A DNA stretch of 64,000 nucleotides, from NCBI RefSeq assembly GCF_013369385.1, contig NZ_SZTO01000003.1, positions 1 to 64,000 on the forward strand, written 5' to 3'. Made by a program: the position numbers and the translations under genes. Under the pieces are notes generated by a model, which was not told where the DNA came from, did no database searches, and saw only the letters and a program-made list of their open reading frames with translations. This document shows positions 48,834 to 58,860 of the stretch, in pieces. Source of the DNA: Vibrio sp. 05-20-BW147. Lineage in GTDB: Bacteria > Pseudomonadota > Gammaproteobacteria > Enterobacterales > Vibrionaceae. Numbering within the stretch: the first letter of the stretch is position 1; the number at the start of each line of letters is the position of its first letter.

Positions 48834-50413
48834 ACACTTACCTTAGTTACATCCACGTAGAGTTTTAATTGTTGCCCTGGTTTCAGGTACTTTTGATTTT
48901 TTAGCGCGTTCCATTTCACGATGTCGTTGCTTTTGACTTTAAACTTGGTCGCGATGCCACTGATGGTGTCACCCGAACGTACTTTGTAGAACACGGTACG
49001 GATAATCGCGCCTTCAGAGCTCTCTTTCCAAATCACCAGATCTTGCCCAACGCGCAACGTGTCACGTGGCCCCATGCCATTCCATTTCGCTAATGCTTGG
49101 TGATCCACTTTATTGGCTTTGGCAATGCTCCACAAACTTTCCCCCGATTGAACGGTATGCGTGAGCTTGTACTTTCCACGTACGGTTGCTTGAGTCTTGG
49201 CAAGACGGTTGGCGGCAGAAAGGGTATACGCACCGGCGTCTTTCTGAGAGGTCGGGATAAGCAGATACTGGCCGACACGAATGGTATTGTTGTTAAGACC
49301 ATTAGCTGTACGAATCACCTCGCTGGTGGTGTTGTACTTCGATGCCAAAACACTCACGGTATCGCCTGATTGCACTTTATAGCGTACCATTTTCATGCCT
49401 TTGCCTCGGTTCTCTTCGACCTTAGCAAGAAATTCTTCAGCTTTATCAACGGGGATAAGTAATTGGAACGGGCCTTCTGGGGCCGTCGACCATTGATTGT
49501 AAGCTGGGTTGTAGTTTTGTAGCTCTTTCACATTTAGCCCAGCATATTGGGCAGCGATAGCCAGATCAAGCTGCTCTTGTGGGTCTACCAAGGTTAAGAC
49601 TGGCTGGTTAGGAATAGCGGGAATGTTGATTCCATATTTCTCTTGATTAGCAACAATATCGGCGAGTGCGAGCAGTTTTGGCACATAGCCACTGGTCTCT
49701 TTGGGCAAATCTAGTGAGAAGAAATCGATAGGTTTACCCAGTTTGTTGTTCTTTCGGATTGCGCTTGATACACGACCACCGCCACTGTTATACGCTGCGA
49801 TTGCGTGATTCCAGTTGCCGTCAAAACGCTTATTGAGGTAGGTCAAATAGTCCAGAGCCGCATCCGTCGCTGCTGCCACATCTCGGCGACCGTCATACCA
49901 AAAATTTTGCTCTAAACCGTACATTTTCCCCGTGCCTGGGACAAACTGCCATAGGCCAGCGGCACTGCCATGAGAATAGGCAAATGGGTCAAATGAGCTT
50001 TCCACAACAGGTAAAAGTGCCAGTTCAAGAGGCAGTTCACGAGCTTCAATTTTCTCTGTGATCAAATAAAGAAAAGGCGTTGCTCGTTCAGAAACGGTTT
50101 TAAGATGATTTGGGTGCTTGAGATACCAAGTGCGGTAATAATCGACCTTTTCATGATCGGGGACTTCCAGAGAAAGTTGCATGGCGATGCGTTGCCAAAC
50201 GTCTTCCTGAGTTTGAGGTGTGACGACAGGTTGCTCTGGGGCAACGTTCTCAAGCGTTTTGTCACTTGGTTTTACTTTTTTCGCAGTTTGCTGCGGCGAT
50301 TTTGCTTGCGAGGCATTGGTCTCAGGCGCGGCACTGGTATTGCTCTCTGTTTGTAAACTTTGACAGCCAGAAAGCAATAGTAGTGCAAACACCCAACTAA
50401 ACTTAAAACGCAT
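48830..50413 (-). CDS. mltD: Membrane-bound lytic murein transglycosylase D
   Basis: Outer-membrane lipoprotein that cleaves peptidoglycan glycan strands. It has 527 aa from ATG 50413, where a lipoprotein signal peptide starts; the lipobox LLSGC puts the lipidated cysteine at 17. The SLT domain (about 110-260) has the catalytic glutamate in PVVESSFDPFAYSHGSAAGLWQF and the YNSGGGRV motif. Three LysM domains (about 345-392, 415-462, 472-522) bind peptidoglycan. It is downstream of gloB on the same strand, with YIP1 coupled at its end. Confidence 0.93.
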   Translation of the reverse strand: MRFKFSWVFALLLLSGCQSLQTESNTSAAPETNASQAKSPQQTAKKVKPSDKTLENVAPEQPVVTPQTQEDVWQRIAMQLSLEVPDHEKVDYYRTWYLKHPNHLKTVSERATPFLYLITEKIEARELPLELALLPVVESSFDPFAYSHGSAAGLWQFVPGTGKMYGLEQNFWYDGRRDVAAATDAALDYLTYLNKRFDGNWNHAIAAYNSGGGRVSSAIRKNNKLGKPIDFFSLDLPKETSGYVPKLLALADIVANQEKYGINIPAIPNQPVLTLVDPQEQLDLAIAAQYAGLNVKELQNYNPAYNQWSTAPEGPFQLLIPVDKAEEFLAKVEENRGKGMKMVRYKVQSGDTVSVLASKYNTTSEVIRTANGLNNNTIRVGQYLLIPTSQKDAGAYTLSAANRLAKTQATVRGKYKLTHTVQSGESLWSIAKANKVDHQALAKWNGMGPRDTLRVGQDLVIWKESSEGAIIRTVFYKVRSGDTISGIATKFKVKSNDIVKWNALKNQKYLKPGQQLKLYVDVTKVSV

Positions 50414-50484
50414 GGTTTCAGCCTGTTTAACTTTGGGCTGCTGATAATACTTGCCTCCTTGGTCAGGAGACAAGCATCAAAAAG

Positions 50485-51243
50485 TTAAAATTCGTTCTTC
50501 CACTCACGTAATGCTGTAAAAACCGAGAGTGGATCGCTATTTTTCGTTCTGCTAGAAACCGAGTGAATAACACTGGGTTGCAGATATCGAAGAAATGGAT
50601 TGATCCATTTTTCTTGTCTTAATGTGGTTGGAATGGTAGGCAGATTTTGCGCACGCAGTCGATTGACGGTATCACGGTATTGGTGAAGTAACTCGTTATC
50701 CGGTTCTACGGCTAAGGCGAAAGCAACATTGCTGGCGGTATATTCATGAGCGCAGAATACTTCCGTCTCCTGAGGAAGGGCGAGGAGCTTGTTGAGTGAG
50801 TCAAACATTTGTTGCGCGGTACCTTCAAAAATACGGCCACAGCCAGCAGAGAAGAGCACATCGCCACAAAACAGTTTGCCGTCTCCAACATAACCAATAT
50901 GACCCAAGGTATGGCCACCTAAACCTAACACTAAGAAGGTTTCATCGAATAACTCAAGTCGGTCGCCATCCTCCACGGGGTGGGTGAGCGTTGGAATTGG
51001 TTCTGCTTTCGGTCCTACAACGTTAACGTTAGGAAAAGCGCGCACCAAATCGGCCACGCCGCCAATGTGATCATTGTGGTGGTGGGTGATAAGAATCGCT
51101 TCTAAAGTTAGCTGATGTTGCTCGATGTAGTGAAGGACAGGCTTGGCGTCGCCTGGGTCGACCACAGCACAACGCTGATCGCTATTTTGAATCAACCAGA
51201 TGTAATTGTCGTTGAATGCAGGTATGCTTTTGATCTCTAACAC
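50485..51243 (-). CDS. gloB: Hydroxyacylglutathione hydrolase (glyoxalase II)
   Basis: Metallo-beta-lactamase-fold enzyme that splits S-lactoylglutathione in methylglyoxal detoxification. It has 252 aa. The metal site THHHNDH is at 53-59; further ligands are in [10 protein letters not shown] (about 109-118) with [12 protein letters not shown], and in CAHEYT (about 164-169). The C-terminal part carries the glutathione-binding basic residues. It is divergent from yafS, the E. coli order. Confidence 0.95.
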   Translation of the reverse strand: MLEIKSIPAFNDNYIWLIQNSDQRCAVVDPGDAKPVLHYIEQHQLTLEAILITHHHNDHIGGVADLVRAFPNVNVVGPKAEPIPTLTHPVEDGDRLELFDETFLVLGLGGHTLGHIGYVGDGKLFCGDVLFSAGCGRIFEGTAQQMFDSLNKLLALPQETEVFCAHEYTASNVAFALAVEPDNELLHQYRDTVNRLRAQNLPTIPTTLRQEKWINPFLRYLQPSVIHSVSSRTKNSDPLSVFTALREWKNEF

Positions 51244-51281
51244 GATGGATTCTCCGCTCGTTCGAACTAGTCAGGTGGTTA

Positions 51282-52049
51282 ATGAAGCCAGCACTAAGCA
51301 GTAAAGTTATCCAGCATCCCTATACATGGGAAGAAATGAACAACGGACAATGGGTTCGTGAATCGATTCAAACCCGTTTAGACGAATGGTGCCCGAAACT
51401 GTTTGGTTACCATTTGCTGAAACTGGGTGGGCTGAGCTGCGAGTTAACCAGTGCAATATGTAACATTCAACACCAAGTTAACTTAGATATCCAGAACCCT
51501 TTGCACAATGTCATCGCAGATGGTTACGAATTGCCCTTTCTCGAAAAAAGCTTTGATGCGGTGATCTTGGCGCATCAGTTGGATTATGCCAGTGATCCCC
51601 ACCGATTGCTGCGCGAAGTGGATCGAGTGATGATGGACGACGGCTATCTGGTGATCACAGGGTTTAATCCGGTGAGCTTCACCGGGCTGGCCAGTTTAAT
51701 GCCTTGGCGAAAAAACAACTTGCCTTGGAGTGGGCGAATGTTCACCACCAATCGAATTAATGATTGGCTGGGAGTGTTGAATTATCAAGTCGTGCACTGC
51801 GATCGCTACGCATTGTTTCCGATGAAGAAGTACCGAACCATGTGGACTTGGCTTGAAAACAGCCTTGGTGACTGGGCATCTCCCGCGGGCAGTCTCTATT
51901 TTATTGTCGCAAGAAAACGCACGTATCCACTCAAACCCATCAAACCGCATTGGCAGTTAAAGCGTCGTTTATCACCACTCGGGGTGATGAACTGTCAGCG
52001 TGATTTGCTGAGCAAGCGCAAAAGCTGCGCTTGCAGAGGAAGAGAGTAG
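51282..52049 (+). CDS. yafS: Class I SAM-dependent methyltransferase YafS
   Basis: A 255-residue Methyltransf_11-type protein. The core region LPFLEKSFDAVILAHQLDYASDPHRLLREVDRVMMDDGYLVITGFNP (about 86-132) has the usual aspartate and hydrophobic strands, but the early glycine-rich SAM loop is degenerate (LGGLSCELTSA), as in other YafS proteins. The substrate is unknown. It lies between gloB and rnhA as in E. coli, which supports the name. Converges on rnhA, with one base between the stops. Confidence 0.85.
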   Translation: MKPALSSKVIQHPYTWEEMNNGQWVRESIQTRLDEWCPKLFGYHLLKLGGLSCELTSAICNIQHQVNLDIQNPLHNVIADGYELPFLEKSFDAVILAHQLDYASDPHRLLREVDRVMMDDGYLVITGFNPVSFTGLASLMPWRKNNLPWSGRMFTTNRINDWLGVLNYQVVHCDRYALFPMKKYRTMWTWLENSLGDWASPAGSLYFIVARKRTYPLKPIKPHWQLKRRLSPLGVMNCQRDLLSKRKSCACRGRE

Positions 52050-52050
52050 T

Positions 52051-52518
52051 TTACTCGGCAGGCTGATAACCGGTGTCGTCAAGGGTTGGGTTTTCGGCCG
52101 CGGCACGCGCCAACTCGTCACACATTTCGTTTTCACGATGGCCTGCGTGTCCTTTGACCCAACGCCAGTCAATCGTATGGCGAGTGGTTTCTTTATCAAG
52201 CGCTTGCCAAAGATCGGCATTTTTGACCGGTTTTTTATCGGCGGTTTTCCAACCGCGCTTTTTCCAATTGTGGATCCACTGAGTAATACCTTGTCGAACA
52301 TATTGACTGTCGGTTGTGAGAATCACATTACAAGGTTCTTTCAAGGCCTGAAGAGCAACGATGGTGGCCATCATTTCCATTCGGTTGTTGGTGGTGAGTC
52401 TATAGCCTTGTGCTAAGGTTTTTTCGACCTGTTTGTAACGCAAGACGACACCGTAACCACCTGGTCCAGGATTACCGAGGCAAGAACCATCAGTGAAAAT
52501 TTCAACTTGTTTTGTCAT
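52051..52518 (-). CDS. rnhA: Ribonuclease HI
   Basis: Cuts the RNA of RNA-DNA hybrids such as R-loops and primers. It has 155 aa, the E. coli length. The catalytic acids are D10 ([11 protein letters not shown]), E48 (NNRMEMMA) and D70 (TTDSQYV), with the same numbering as E. coli, and the final aspartate near 134 in NEMCDELAR. Divergent from dnaQ with a 68-bp shared promoter region, the conserved arrangement. Confidence 0.97.
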   Translation of the reverse strand: MTKQVEIFTDGSCLGNPGPGGYGVVLRYKQVEKTLAQGYRLTTNNRMEMMATIVALQALKEPCNVILTTDSQYVRQGITQWIHNWKKRGWKTADKKPVKNADLWQALDKETTRHTIDWRWVKGHAGHRENEMCDELARAAAENPTLDDTGYQPAE

Positions 52519-52586
52519 GTTTTGGTACTATTAGCGAAAGCCATGTTTAAAGCATACGTTCTGCATAGTCTGACACACATATCATT

Positions 52587-53318
52587 ATGAATACCAGTAA
52601 CAATTCTGAATACGATCGTATCGTTGTGCTCGATACGGAAACCACGGGTATGAACCGTGAAGGTGGTCCACACTACATGGGGCACAGAATCATCGAAATC
52701 GGTGCGGTGGAGATCATCAACCGTAAGCTGACCGGGCGGCATTTCCATGTTTACCTTAAGCCAGACCGTGAAATTCAACCCGATGCGATCGATGTTCACG
52801 GTATTACCGATCAGTTCCTAGTCGATAAACCGGAATATCGTCAAGTTCACCAAGAGTTCCTAGAGTTCATTAAAGGGGCTGAGCTGGTGGCTCATAACGC
52901 GCCCTTCGACGTGGGCTTTATGGATTATGAGTTCGGTAAACTCGACGCTGCCATCGGCAAAACCGATGACTACTGCAAGGTGACCGACACGCTGGCGATG
53001 GCGAAGAAAATCTTCCCTGGCAAGCGTAACAATCTAGACGTTTTGTGTGAACGCTACGGCATTGATAACTCACACCGAACACTACACGGAGCATTGCTCG
53101 ATGCGGAGATTCTGGCTGATGTTTACCTGCTGATGACCGGTGGGCAAACCAGTTTGGAGTTCAACGCCAACTCGCAAGAAGGCGGTGGTGAAGACATTCG
53201 CCGAGTGGCGGGGCGAAAATCTCTTAAGGTTTTGCGTGCAACGGCCGATGAATTAGAAGCGCACCAATCTAGATTGGATATTGTAGAAAAAAGCGGAACT
53301 TGCCTCTGGCGTCAATAG
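52587..53318 (+). CDS. dnaQ: DNA polymerase III epsilon subunit (proofreading exonuclease)
   Basis: 3'-5' proofreading exonuclease of the replicative polymerase, 243 aa. ExoI motif VLDTETTGM gives D16 and E18, ExoII is HNAPFDVGFMD (about 108-118), ExoIII is HRTLHGALLDAEILADVYL (about 167-185) with the catalytic histidine and aspartate. The C-terminal tail that binds the alpha subunit follows (about 190-243), with a possible clamp-binding QTSLEF (about 191-196). Nine bases upstream of the TIGR03503 gene. Confidence 0.96.
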   Translation: MNTSNNSEYDRIVVLDTETTGMNREGGPHYMGHRIIEIGAVEIINRKLTGRHFHVYLKPDREIQPDAIDVHGITDQFLVDKPEYRQVHQEFLEFIKGAELVAHNAPFDVGFMDYEFGKLDAAIGKTDDYCKVTDTLAMAKKIFPGKRNNLDVLCERYGIDNSHRTLHGALLDAEILADVYLLMTGGQTSLEFNANSQEGGGEDIRRVAGRKSLKVLRATADELEAHQSRLDIVEKSGTCLWRQ

Positions 53319-53326
53319 GAGAATCT

Positions 53327-54580
53327 ATGTTGAGGACATTGTCAGTCGTATTATTGTTATTGGTTAGTTGTGTAAGCCATGCTGCGACAGAGTCGACCAT
53401 GTCCTTGCTGGATAACCGCTTTCGAGTGGATCCAACCATCGATCAAATCACTTTCTTGATTTATCGCGAAAATCCCTCTCAGCCCGTGGTGCTAGTGCGA
53501 CCAGATGGTCGAAAATACTACGCCTTCAAAAGCTACCCTAACGTTCGCTGGTATCAAGAGCCAGCCATGGACATCATCTCTATCGACCATCCGATGCCCG
53601 GCCCTTGGCAGGCAGTGGGTAAAGTGAGCCCGAAAAACAACATTCGGCTGATTTCTCACCTGACGCTTTCAACGGATGTCTTCCCCAGTCGTTTGTATCA
53701 TGGCGAAGTGATGAAGTTCACCGCACGGCTCGCATCGGATGATAAGCCGTTAGTCCTGAGAGATTTTCTTGATCGCGTCAATCTAAAAGTGACTTTCACT
53801 AAGTATGTTGAAAACGAGCAAGAGTTGATTAAGGAAGCCCGCCCAGTACCCGTTGTGATTGGTGACTTTAGCGATGATGGCACGGGGTTAGATGAAAGAG
53901 CGGGCGATGGTGTCTTCACCGTTCAGTTACCCATCGATGTGGAACCAGGTAAATATCGAGCACGTATCACATCGGGCAACGGAGTATTCTTGCGTGCCAA
54001 GGAACAGGAAGTGCTGGTCTATCCGCGTCCTGTGAACCCGACGTTTATTCAATCTCGTGCAGAGGGCACTCCACACAACTTGGTGGTTTCTGGTGAGCAG
54101 GGGATGATACAACCGGGATCTTTGGCGGTTCACATTGAGCAAAGTGCACCAGACAACTTTGTTAATTATGTACAAGGGCAGGCAGAGAAAGAGAGTTTGA
54201 AGGTATCTTTGTCGCTTGATAGTAGCCAAATGATCGGCATTTATGGCTGGAAAGGGGATATTTTTGCCACCGATGCGGCGACACAACGCCCGTTAATGTT
54301 CCACATTGCGCAACATACGTTTAGCGTGGTCAAAGAAGTCGATATCGAAGCAGCGCGCAAAGCCAAAGAAGCCGCGTTGGCAGAGCAGCGCCGTGTTGAA
54401 GAAGAACAACGACTTTTGGCACAGCGTGAGGCAGACCGTAAACAAGCGATCATGATGATAGGAATTGGTAACGTTGTGGTCATCTTGCTTGGGCTAGTGG
54501 TGTGGTTTATCTGGGGTAAGTTACGAGTGAAACGTCAAGCCATTCCCGAGATGCAGCTAGAAGTGCCAAAGAAAAAATGA
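53327..54580 (+). CDS. TIGR03503 family membrane protein
   Basis: A 417-residue protein with a signal peptide (about 1-20, ending SHAA), a long periplasmic part of beta-rich, Ig-like character (about 30-335, with VDPTIDQITFLIYR, GDGVFTVQLP and EPGKYRARITSGNG), a charged helix (about 338-375, KAKEAALAEQRRVEEEQRLL) and one transmembrane helix near the C-terminus (about 378-400). It thus has its bulk outside and a short cytoplasmic tail. The match to TIGR03503 is from memory; the function is unknown. GGAGAATCT precedes the ATG, and it follows dnaQ so closely that cotranscription is likely. Confidence 0.8.
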   Translation: MLRTLSVVLLLLVSCVSHAATESTMSLLDNRFRVDPTIDQITFLIYRENPSQPVVLVRPDGRKYYAFKSYPNVRWYQEPAMDIISIDHPMPGPWQAVGKVSPKNNIRLISHLTLSTDVFPSRLYHGEVMKFTARLASDDKPLVLRDFLDRVNLKVTFTKYVENEQELIKEARPVPVVIGDFSDDGTGLDERAGDGVFTVQLPIDVEPGKYRARITSGNGVFLRAKEQEVLVYPRPVNPTFIQSRAEGTPHNLVVSGEQGMIQPGSLAVHIEQSAPDNFVNYVQGQAEKESLKVSLSLDSSQMIGIYGWKGDIFATDAATQRPLMFHIAQHTFSVVKEVDIEAARKAKEAALAEQRRVEEEQRLLAQREADRKQAIMMIGIGNVVVILLGLVVWFIWGKLRVKRQAIPEMQLEVPKKK

Positions 54581-54663
54581 CATTAACTTAGCAGTTTAGT
54601 GCAGCGAAAACGGTATTTTTAATGAGTCAAGACCTATAAATGCTGATAAACGGATGGTAGTGA

Positions 54664-55275
54664 ATGAAGAAAAAAGTATTAGTGCTGTATGCTCATCCCT
54701 CACAGCATCGATCAGAAGTCAACGCGCCTCTCTTTCATGCAGCGCACGCGATTGAAGGCGTCACATGTGTCGATCTTTATGCAGAGTATCCTCAGTTCGA
54801 CATCAACATCGACAAAGAACAAGCGCGGCTGCTGGAACATGATGTGATCGTGTTTCAATTCCCGCTGTACTGGTATTCCACCCCTGCATTGCTGAAAGAG
54901 TGGCAAGACTTGGTGCTGGAATACGGCTTTGCTTATGGGACAGATGGAACCGCTTTGAAAGACAAACTGATGCTCTGTGTGGTTTCTGCCGGAGGCAAAG
55001 AAGAAGCTTACAAAGCGGAGGGGTATAACCACTTTACCATTCGCCAATTGCTGGCACCGATTGAACAAATGGCCGCGCTGACGCATATGCATTATTTGCC
55101 CCCATTTGCGATATTCGGTGCGCGTACGGCGTTAGAGGAAAATCGTATTGACCAGCATGTCGAGGGCTACCTCACTCTGCTGCGTGCCTTAGTGGAAGAT
55201 CGAGTCAATATCCACGCTGCCAATCATTTGAACAAAATCACTCATGCCCTACCTCAAATTATCAAGGAGGCCTGA
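54664..55275 (+). CDS. kefG: KefF/KefG-type flavodoxin-fold oxidoreductase
   Basis: A 203-residue cytoplasmic flavodoxin-like quinone reductase with VLVLYAHPSQHRSEVN for the FMN phosphate (about 5-20), FQFPLYWYSTPALLKEWQD (about 64-82) and VVSAGGKEEAYKAEGYNHFTIRQLL (about 109-133). In E. coli KefF and KefG are needed for full activity of the KefC and KefB potassium efflux channels. Here its stop shares a base with the start of such a channel (TGATG at 55273-55277), so it is its ancillary subunit. Confidence 0.87.
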   Translation: MKKKVLVLYAHPSQHRSEVNAPLFHAAHAIEGVTCVDLYAEYPQFDINIDKEQARLLEHDVIVFQFPLYWYSTPALLKEWQDLVLEYGFAYGTDGTALKDKLMLCVVSAGGKEEAYKAEGYNHFTIRQLLAPIEQMAALTHMHYLPPFAIFGARTALEENRIDQHVEGYLTLLRALVEDRVNIHAANHLNKITHALPQIIKEA

Positions 55276-57221
55276 TGACACAAATATTTTTACAAGCCTT
55301 TATCTACCTCATTGCCGCAGTGATTGCCGTGCCATTAGCAAAACGCTTCGGCCTAGGTTCTGTGCTTGGATATCTTATCGCTGGCGTAGTGATTGGCCCC
55401 ATCGTTGGTTTGGTCGGGGAAGAAACCACCACCATTCAGCATTTCGCCGAGTTTGGCGTGGTGATGATGCTATTTTTGGTCGGTTTGGAGCTTGAACCTA
55501 AAATGCTCTGGGCAATGCGTAACCGCTTATTGGGGCTAGGTGGCTTACAAGTGGCGGGTACCACTGGGATTATTGTGGCGATTGCTGTCTATTTTGGCCA
55601 AGTGTGGACCACGGCCTTGGCGATTGGATTGATTTTCGCCTTATCATCAACGGCGATCGTGTTGCAAACCTTTAACGAGAAACGATTAAGCAAGACGGAA
55701 GGGGGAAAAAACGCGTTTTCTGTGCTGTTGTTCCAAGACATCGCGGTCATTCCAATGTTGGCTTTCATCCCACTGCTCGCCCTGCCTGAATTGGTCGAGC
55801 AAGCTCAGCAATCCATCCAATCGGCCGCGGAGCATCATGAGCAGTTGAGCCTAGTTGCCGGCTTACCTGGCTGGGCCTATGGTATCGTCATTACACTGTC
55901 CATTGGCGTGGTGATCGTCGGTGGGCATTACCTTAGTCGCCCGATCTTTCGTTACGTGGCAGATTCCGGCTTAAGAGAAATCTTTACCGCTGCTGCATTG
56001 ATGCTGGTGATTGGCATTGCGGCGTTGATGAGTTTAGTGGGACTTTCTCCTGCGTTGGGCACATTTTTGGCGGGCGTCATGCTGGCAAACAGTGAGTTTC
56101 GTCATGAGCTTGAATCGAACATTGAGCCTTTCAAAGGGCTGCTTTTGGGCCTGTTTTTCATTACGGTCGGAGCGGGCATCGATTTTACCATTCTCTTCAA
56201 CAAGTTCGGCACTATCATCGGTTTAACGTTGGCGGTGATGCTCCTGAAAGCCTTAGTGTTACTGGCGTTGTCGTTTATTTTCCGCATTAAAGGCAGTGAT
56301 CGCTGGTTGTTTGCATTGAGCTTGGCACAGGCGGGTGAATTTGGTTTTGTGCTGCTGAGTTTCTCAGTACAAAATCACGTGATATCGACGTCTCTCTCCC
56401 AGCAACTTTCGCTGGTGGTGGCGATCTCCATGTTTCTCACTCCGGGTCTATTTATTCTCTTTGATCGAGTTATTTTGCCGAAGTTTGCCACTAAGTTTAA
56501 TGAAAGAGCCGATGATGACATTGATGAAAAAGGCACAGTGATCATCGCCGGTATTGGGCGTTTTGGACAGATAGTCAATCGCTTATTGTTGTCTAACGGA
56601 ATTAAAACCGTGGCACTTGATTACCAAGCGAATCAGGTAGATGTAATGCGACAGATTGGCACTCAAGCTTACTTTGGTGATGTGACTCGCCCCGATATTC
56701 TGCACACCGCGGGAATTGAAGAAGCGGCCGCGATTGTGGTGGCTATTGATAATCGCGATGCCAGTGTAGAGTTAGTCAAGCAGGTTAAGCACGCTTACCC
56801 TAGCGTGAAAGTCATCGCCAGAGCATTTGACCGTGGACACGGTTATCGTCTGCGCCAAGCTGGGGCGGATGTGATTGAGTCAGAGACTTATCATTCGGCA
56901 TTAGAAGTGGGTGGGCAAACCATGAAACTATTGGGGGTCCATCCGTTTTTTGTTGAGCAACAAAAGATGAGATACAAGCGCGTTGAAAATCGTAAGTCAG
57001 ATTCATTGTACAGTGCTTGGTTAGACGATTCAGAAGGTGAACGTTTCGACAACAACTATAGAAAACTGTTTATGCAGCTTGAAGAAAAAATGATGTTGGA
57101 AATGCAAAAAGATCGCCATACCAATCTTTCTCGCTCCGAGCGTGGTTGGACACCACCACCCAAAGATTACGCAGACGATCTGCAAGAGCTAAATCATTCA
57201 GATGACATCACTTTCAAGTAA
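55275..57221 (+). CDS. kefB: Glutathione-regulated potassium-efflux antiporter KefB/KefC-type
   Basis: CPA2-family K+/H+ antiporter of 648 aa. Twelve or so membrane helices cover about 1-385. The glutathione/NAD-binding RCK domain starts at about 415 with VIIAGIGRFGQIVNRLLLSNGIKTVALDYQANQVD. A charged cytoplasmic tail follows (about 560-648). Efflux is normally locked by glutathione and opened by glutathione adducts of electrophiles, which acidifies and protects the cell. Partner subunit KefG is encoded just upstream. I cannot tell KefB from KefC with certainty; the KefG-like partner favours KefB. Confidence 0.88.
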   Translation: MTQIFLQAFIYLIAAVIAVPLAKRFGLGSVLGYLIAGVVIGPIVGLVGEETTTIQHFAEFGVVMMLFLVGLELEPKMLWAMRNRLLGLGGLQVAGTTGIIVAIAVYFGQVWTTALAIGLIFALSSTAIVLQTFNEKRLSKTEGGKNAFSVLLFQDIAVIPMLAFIPLLALPELVEQAQQSIQSAAEHHEQLSLVAGLPGWAYGIVITLSIGVVIVGGHYLSRPIFRYVADSGLREIFTAAALMLVIGIAALMSLVGLSPALGTFLAGVMLANSEFRHELESNIEPFKGLLLGLFFITVGAGIDFTILFNKFGTIIGLTLAVMLLKALVLLALSFIFRIKGSDRWLFALSLAQAGEFGFVLLSFSVQNHVISTSLSQQLSLVVAISMFLTPGLFILFDRVILPKFATKFNERADDDIDEKGTVIIAGIGRFGQIVNRLLLSNGIKTVALDYQANQVDVMRQIGTQAYFGDVTRPDILHTAGIEEAAAIVVAIDNRDASVELVKQVKHAYPSVKVIARAFDRGHGYRLRQAGADVIESETYHSALEVGGQTMKLLGVHPFFVEQQKMRYKRVENRKSDSLYSAWLDDSEGERFDNNYRKLFMQLEEKMMLEMQKDRHTNLSRSERGWTPPPKDYADDLQELNHSDDITFK

Positions 57222-57243
57222 GGTCTGAATATTTCCTAAGTGT

Positions 57244-57280
57244 AAAGATACCCATTGTGCTTGCAATGGGTATCTTTTTT
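57244..57280. terminator. Bidirectional terminator between kefB and nfeD
   Basis: Perfect 14-bp stem (57244-57257 with 57264-57277), T-run on the plus side, A-rich on the other. It lies between convergent genes. Confidence 0.88.
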
Positions 57281-57300
57281 GTCAGTGTTGAGGACAAACG

Positions 57301-57762
57301 CTAAGAGTTGGGCTCAGAAATGACGATTTTCAACACAATTCCTTCCACAGCAATTACTTTAATCTTGCAACCCGCAGCAATATCCACATCGGAATGCGCA
57401 GACCATGTGGTATCGCCAACATGAAGTCGGTTCATGCCGGCGTGGATATCTTCTTTCAGTATGATCTCTTGGCCTATCAACTGTTTTTGTTTTTGGTTGA
57501 GGTCGCGTGAGGAGTCATCTTGTTTGTCTTTAGAAAGCTGCTTACGCCACCAAAGCCATGTGGTCATCAATGAGAAGACGACAAAGGCACTGCATTGCAA
57601 CTGCCAACTCATAGGTATGAGTGATAGCAGCAGACCCACGATGAGCGCGGATAAACCAAGCCAAAGAAAGTAACCGGCGGTTCCTAATAGTTCTACTGCC
57701 AATAAGGCCAGCCCGAGAGCTAGCCAATGCCAGTGATTGATGCCATCTAATAACTCAATCAC
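57301..57762 (-). CDS. NfeD family membrane protein
   Basis: A 153-residue protein with two or three N-terminal hydrophobic segments (about 12-75) and a C-terminal OB-fold domain (about 88-150, with LIGQEIILKEDIHAGMNRLHVGDTTWSAHSDVDIAAGCKIKVIAVEGIVLKI), the short NfeD (YbbJ) form without a protease domain. NfeD proteins are encoded with SPFH/stomatin partners, here ten bases downstream of qmcA, and likely help form membrane microdomains or quality-control complexes. Confidence 0.88.
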   Translation of the reverse strand: MIELLDGINHWHWLALGLALLAVELLGTAGYFLWLGLSALIVGLLLSLIPMSWQLQCSAFVVFSLMTTWLWWRKQLSKDKQDDSSRDLNQKQKQLIGQEIILKEDIHAGMNRLHVGDTTWSAHSDVDIAAGCKIKVIAVEGIVLKIVISEPNS

Positions 57763-57771
57763 AGCGCCTCC

Positions 57772-58695
57772 TTATTTGTTAGATTCGCCACTTTGTTTGA
57801 ACATTTCAGCAATACCAGCAATGGAACCCATTAGGCCAGAAGCCTCAAGTGGCAGCATAATAATTTTGCCATTTTCTGCTTGGCCAATGGTCTTCAATGC
57901 TTCAGTATAGCCTTGTGCAATGAAGTAGTTCACCGCCTGCATGTCGCCTTTCGCGATGGCTTCTGAAACCATTGCTGTCGCTTTTGCTTCTGCTTCTGCT
58001 GCGCGTTCACGTGCTTCTGCTTGCAAGATGGCAGCTTGTTTTTCACCTTCCGCTTTTAATATTTCAGATTGCTTTTGGCCTTCTGCGCGTAGAATTTGTG
58101 CTTGGCGAACCCCTTCTGCTTCGAGAACTTCGGCACGTTTGTTACGCTCGGCTTTCATTTGCGCGTTCATTGCCGCGGTGAGATCCGCTGGTGGTTGCAC
58201 ATCTTTAATTTCGATACGAGTCACTTTCACACCCCAAGGGTTGGTGGCTTGGTCGACGATTGAAAGCAATTTCGTGTTGATCATATCGCGCTGGCTAAGC
58301 ATCTCGTCCAGCTCCATCGAGCCAAGCACCGTACGCATGTTGGTCAAGGTGAGGTTACGGATAGCGTGCTGCAGTTCGCTGACTTCGTATGCGGCTTTGG
58401 CTGCATCAATGACTTGGACAAAGCAGACAGCATCGATCACTACGTTAGCGTTATCTTTGGAAATGACTTCTTGAGCTGGGATATCGAGAACCTGCTCCAT
58501 CATATTGATTTTGTGGCCGATACGATCGATGAATGGGACGATCAGGTTAAGGCCAGGCTTTAGCGTTATGGTGTAGCGACCAAAACGTTCCACCGTCCAG
58601 TTATGGCCTTGTGGCACCGTTTTAACGGCTGAAGCAATAAAGGTAACGGCAACAAAAACCAGTACCGCGATGGTGACCAATGAATCAATTGGCAT
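57772..58695 (-). CDS. qmcA: SPFH/Band 7 membrane protein QmcA (stomatin-like)
   Basis: A 307-residue protein with an N-terminal membrane anchor (about 5-25), an SPFH domain (about 27-190, with [33 protein letters not shown]) and a long coiled coil of EA-rich repeats (about 190-250, with [18 protein letters not shown]). It should form oligomeric rings in the inner membrane and work with NfeD, encoded next to it, as in E. coli qmcA-ybbJ. Upstream 58696-58860 shows nothing distinctive. Confidence 0.92.
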   Translation of the reverse strand: MPIDSLVTIAVLVFVAVTFIASAVKTVPQGHNWTVERFGRYTITLKPGLNLIVPFIDRIGHKINMMEQVLDIPAQEVISKDNANVVIDAVCFVQVIDAAKAAYEVSELQHAIRNLTLTNMRTVLGSMELDEMLSQRDMINTKLLSIVDQATNPWGVKVTRIEIKDVQPPADLTAAMNAQMKAERNKRAEVLEAEGVRQAQILRAEGQKQSEILKAEGEKQAAILQAEARERAAEAEAKATAMVSEAIAKGDMQAVNYFIAQGYTEALKTIGQAENGKIIMLPLEASGLMGSIAGIAEMFKQSGESNK

Positions 58696-58860
58696 AGTTC
58701 AATCCTTCTGAATAATTAATGATATGCAATTGATTTATTCTTGCGCAGAACGGTCGCGAACACAACGCGATAAATGCGAATCAGCACGTGTTTTTGACAG
58801 TATATAGGCCGGAATGAGCCGGCCTTAAGCTATTGATTTACTGAGTAAGTTACTGCTAAT

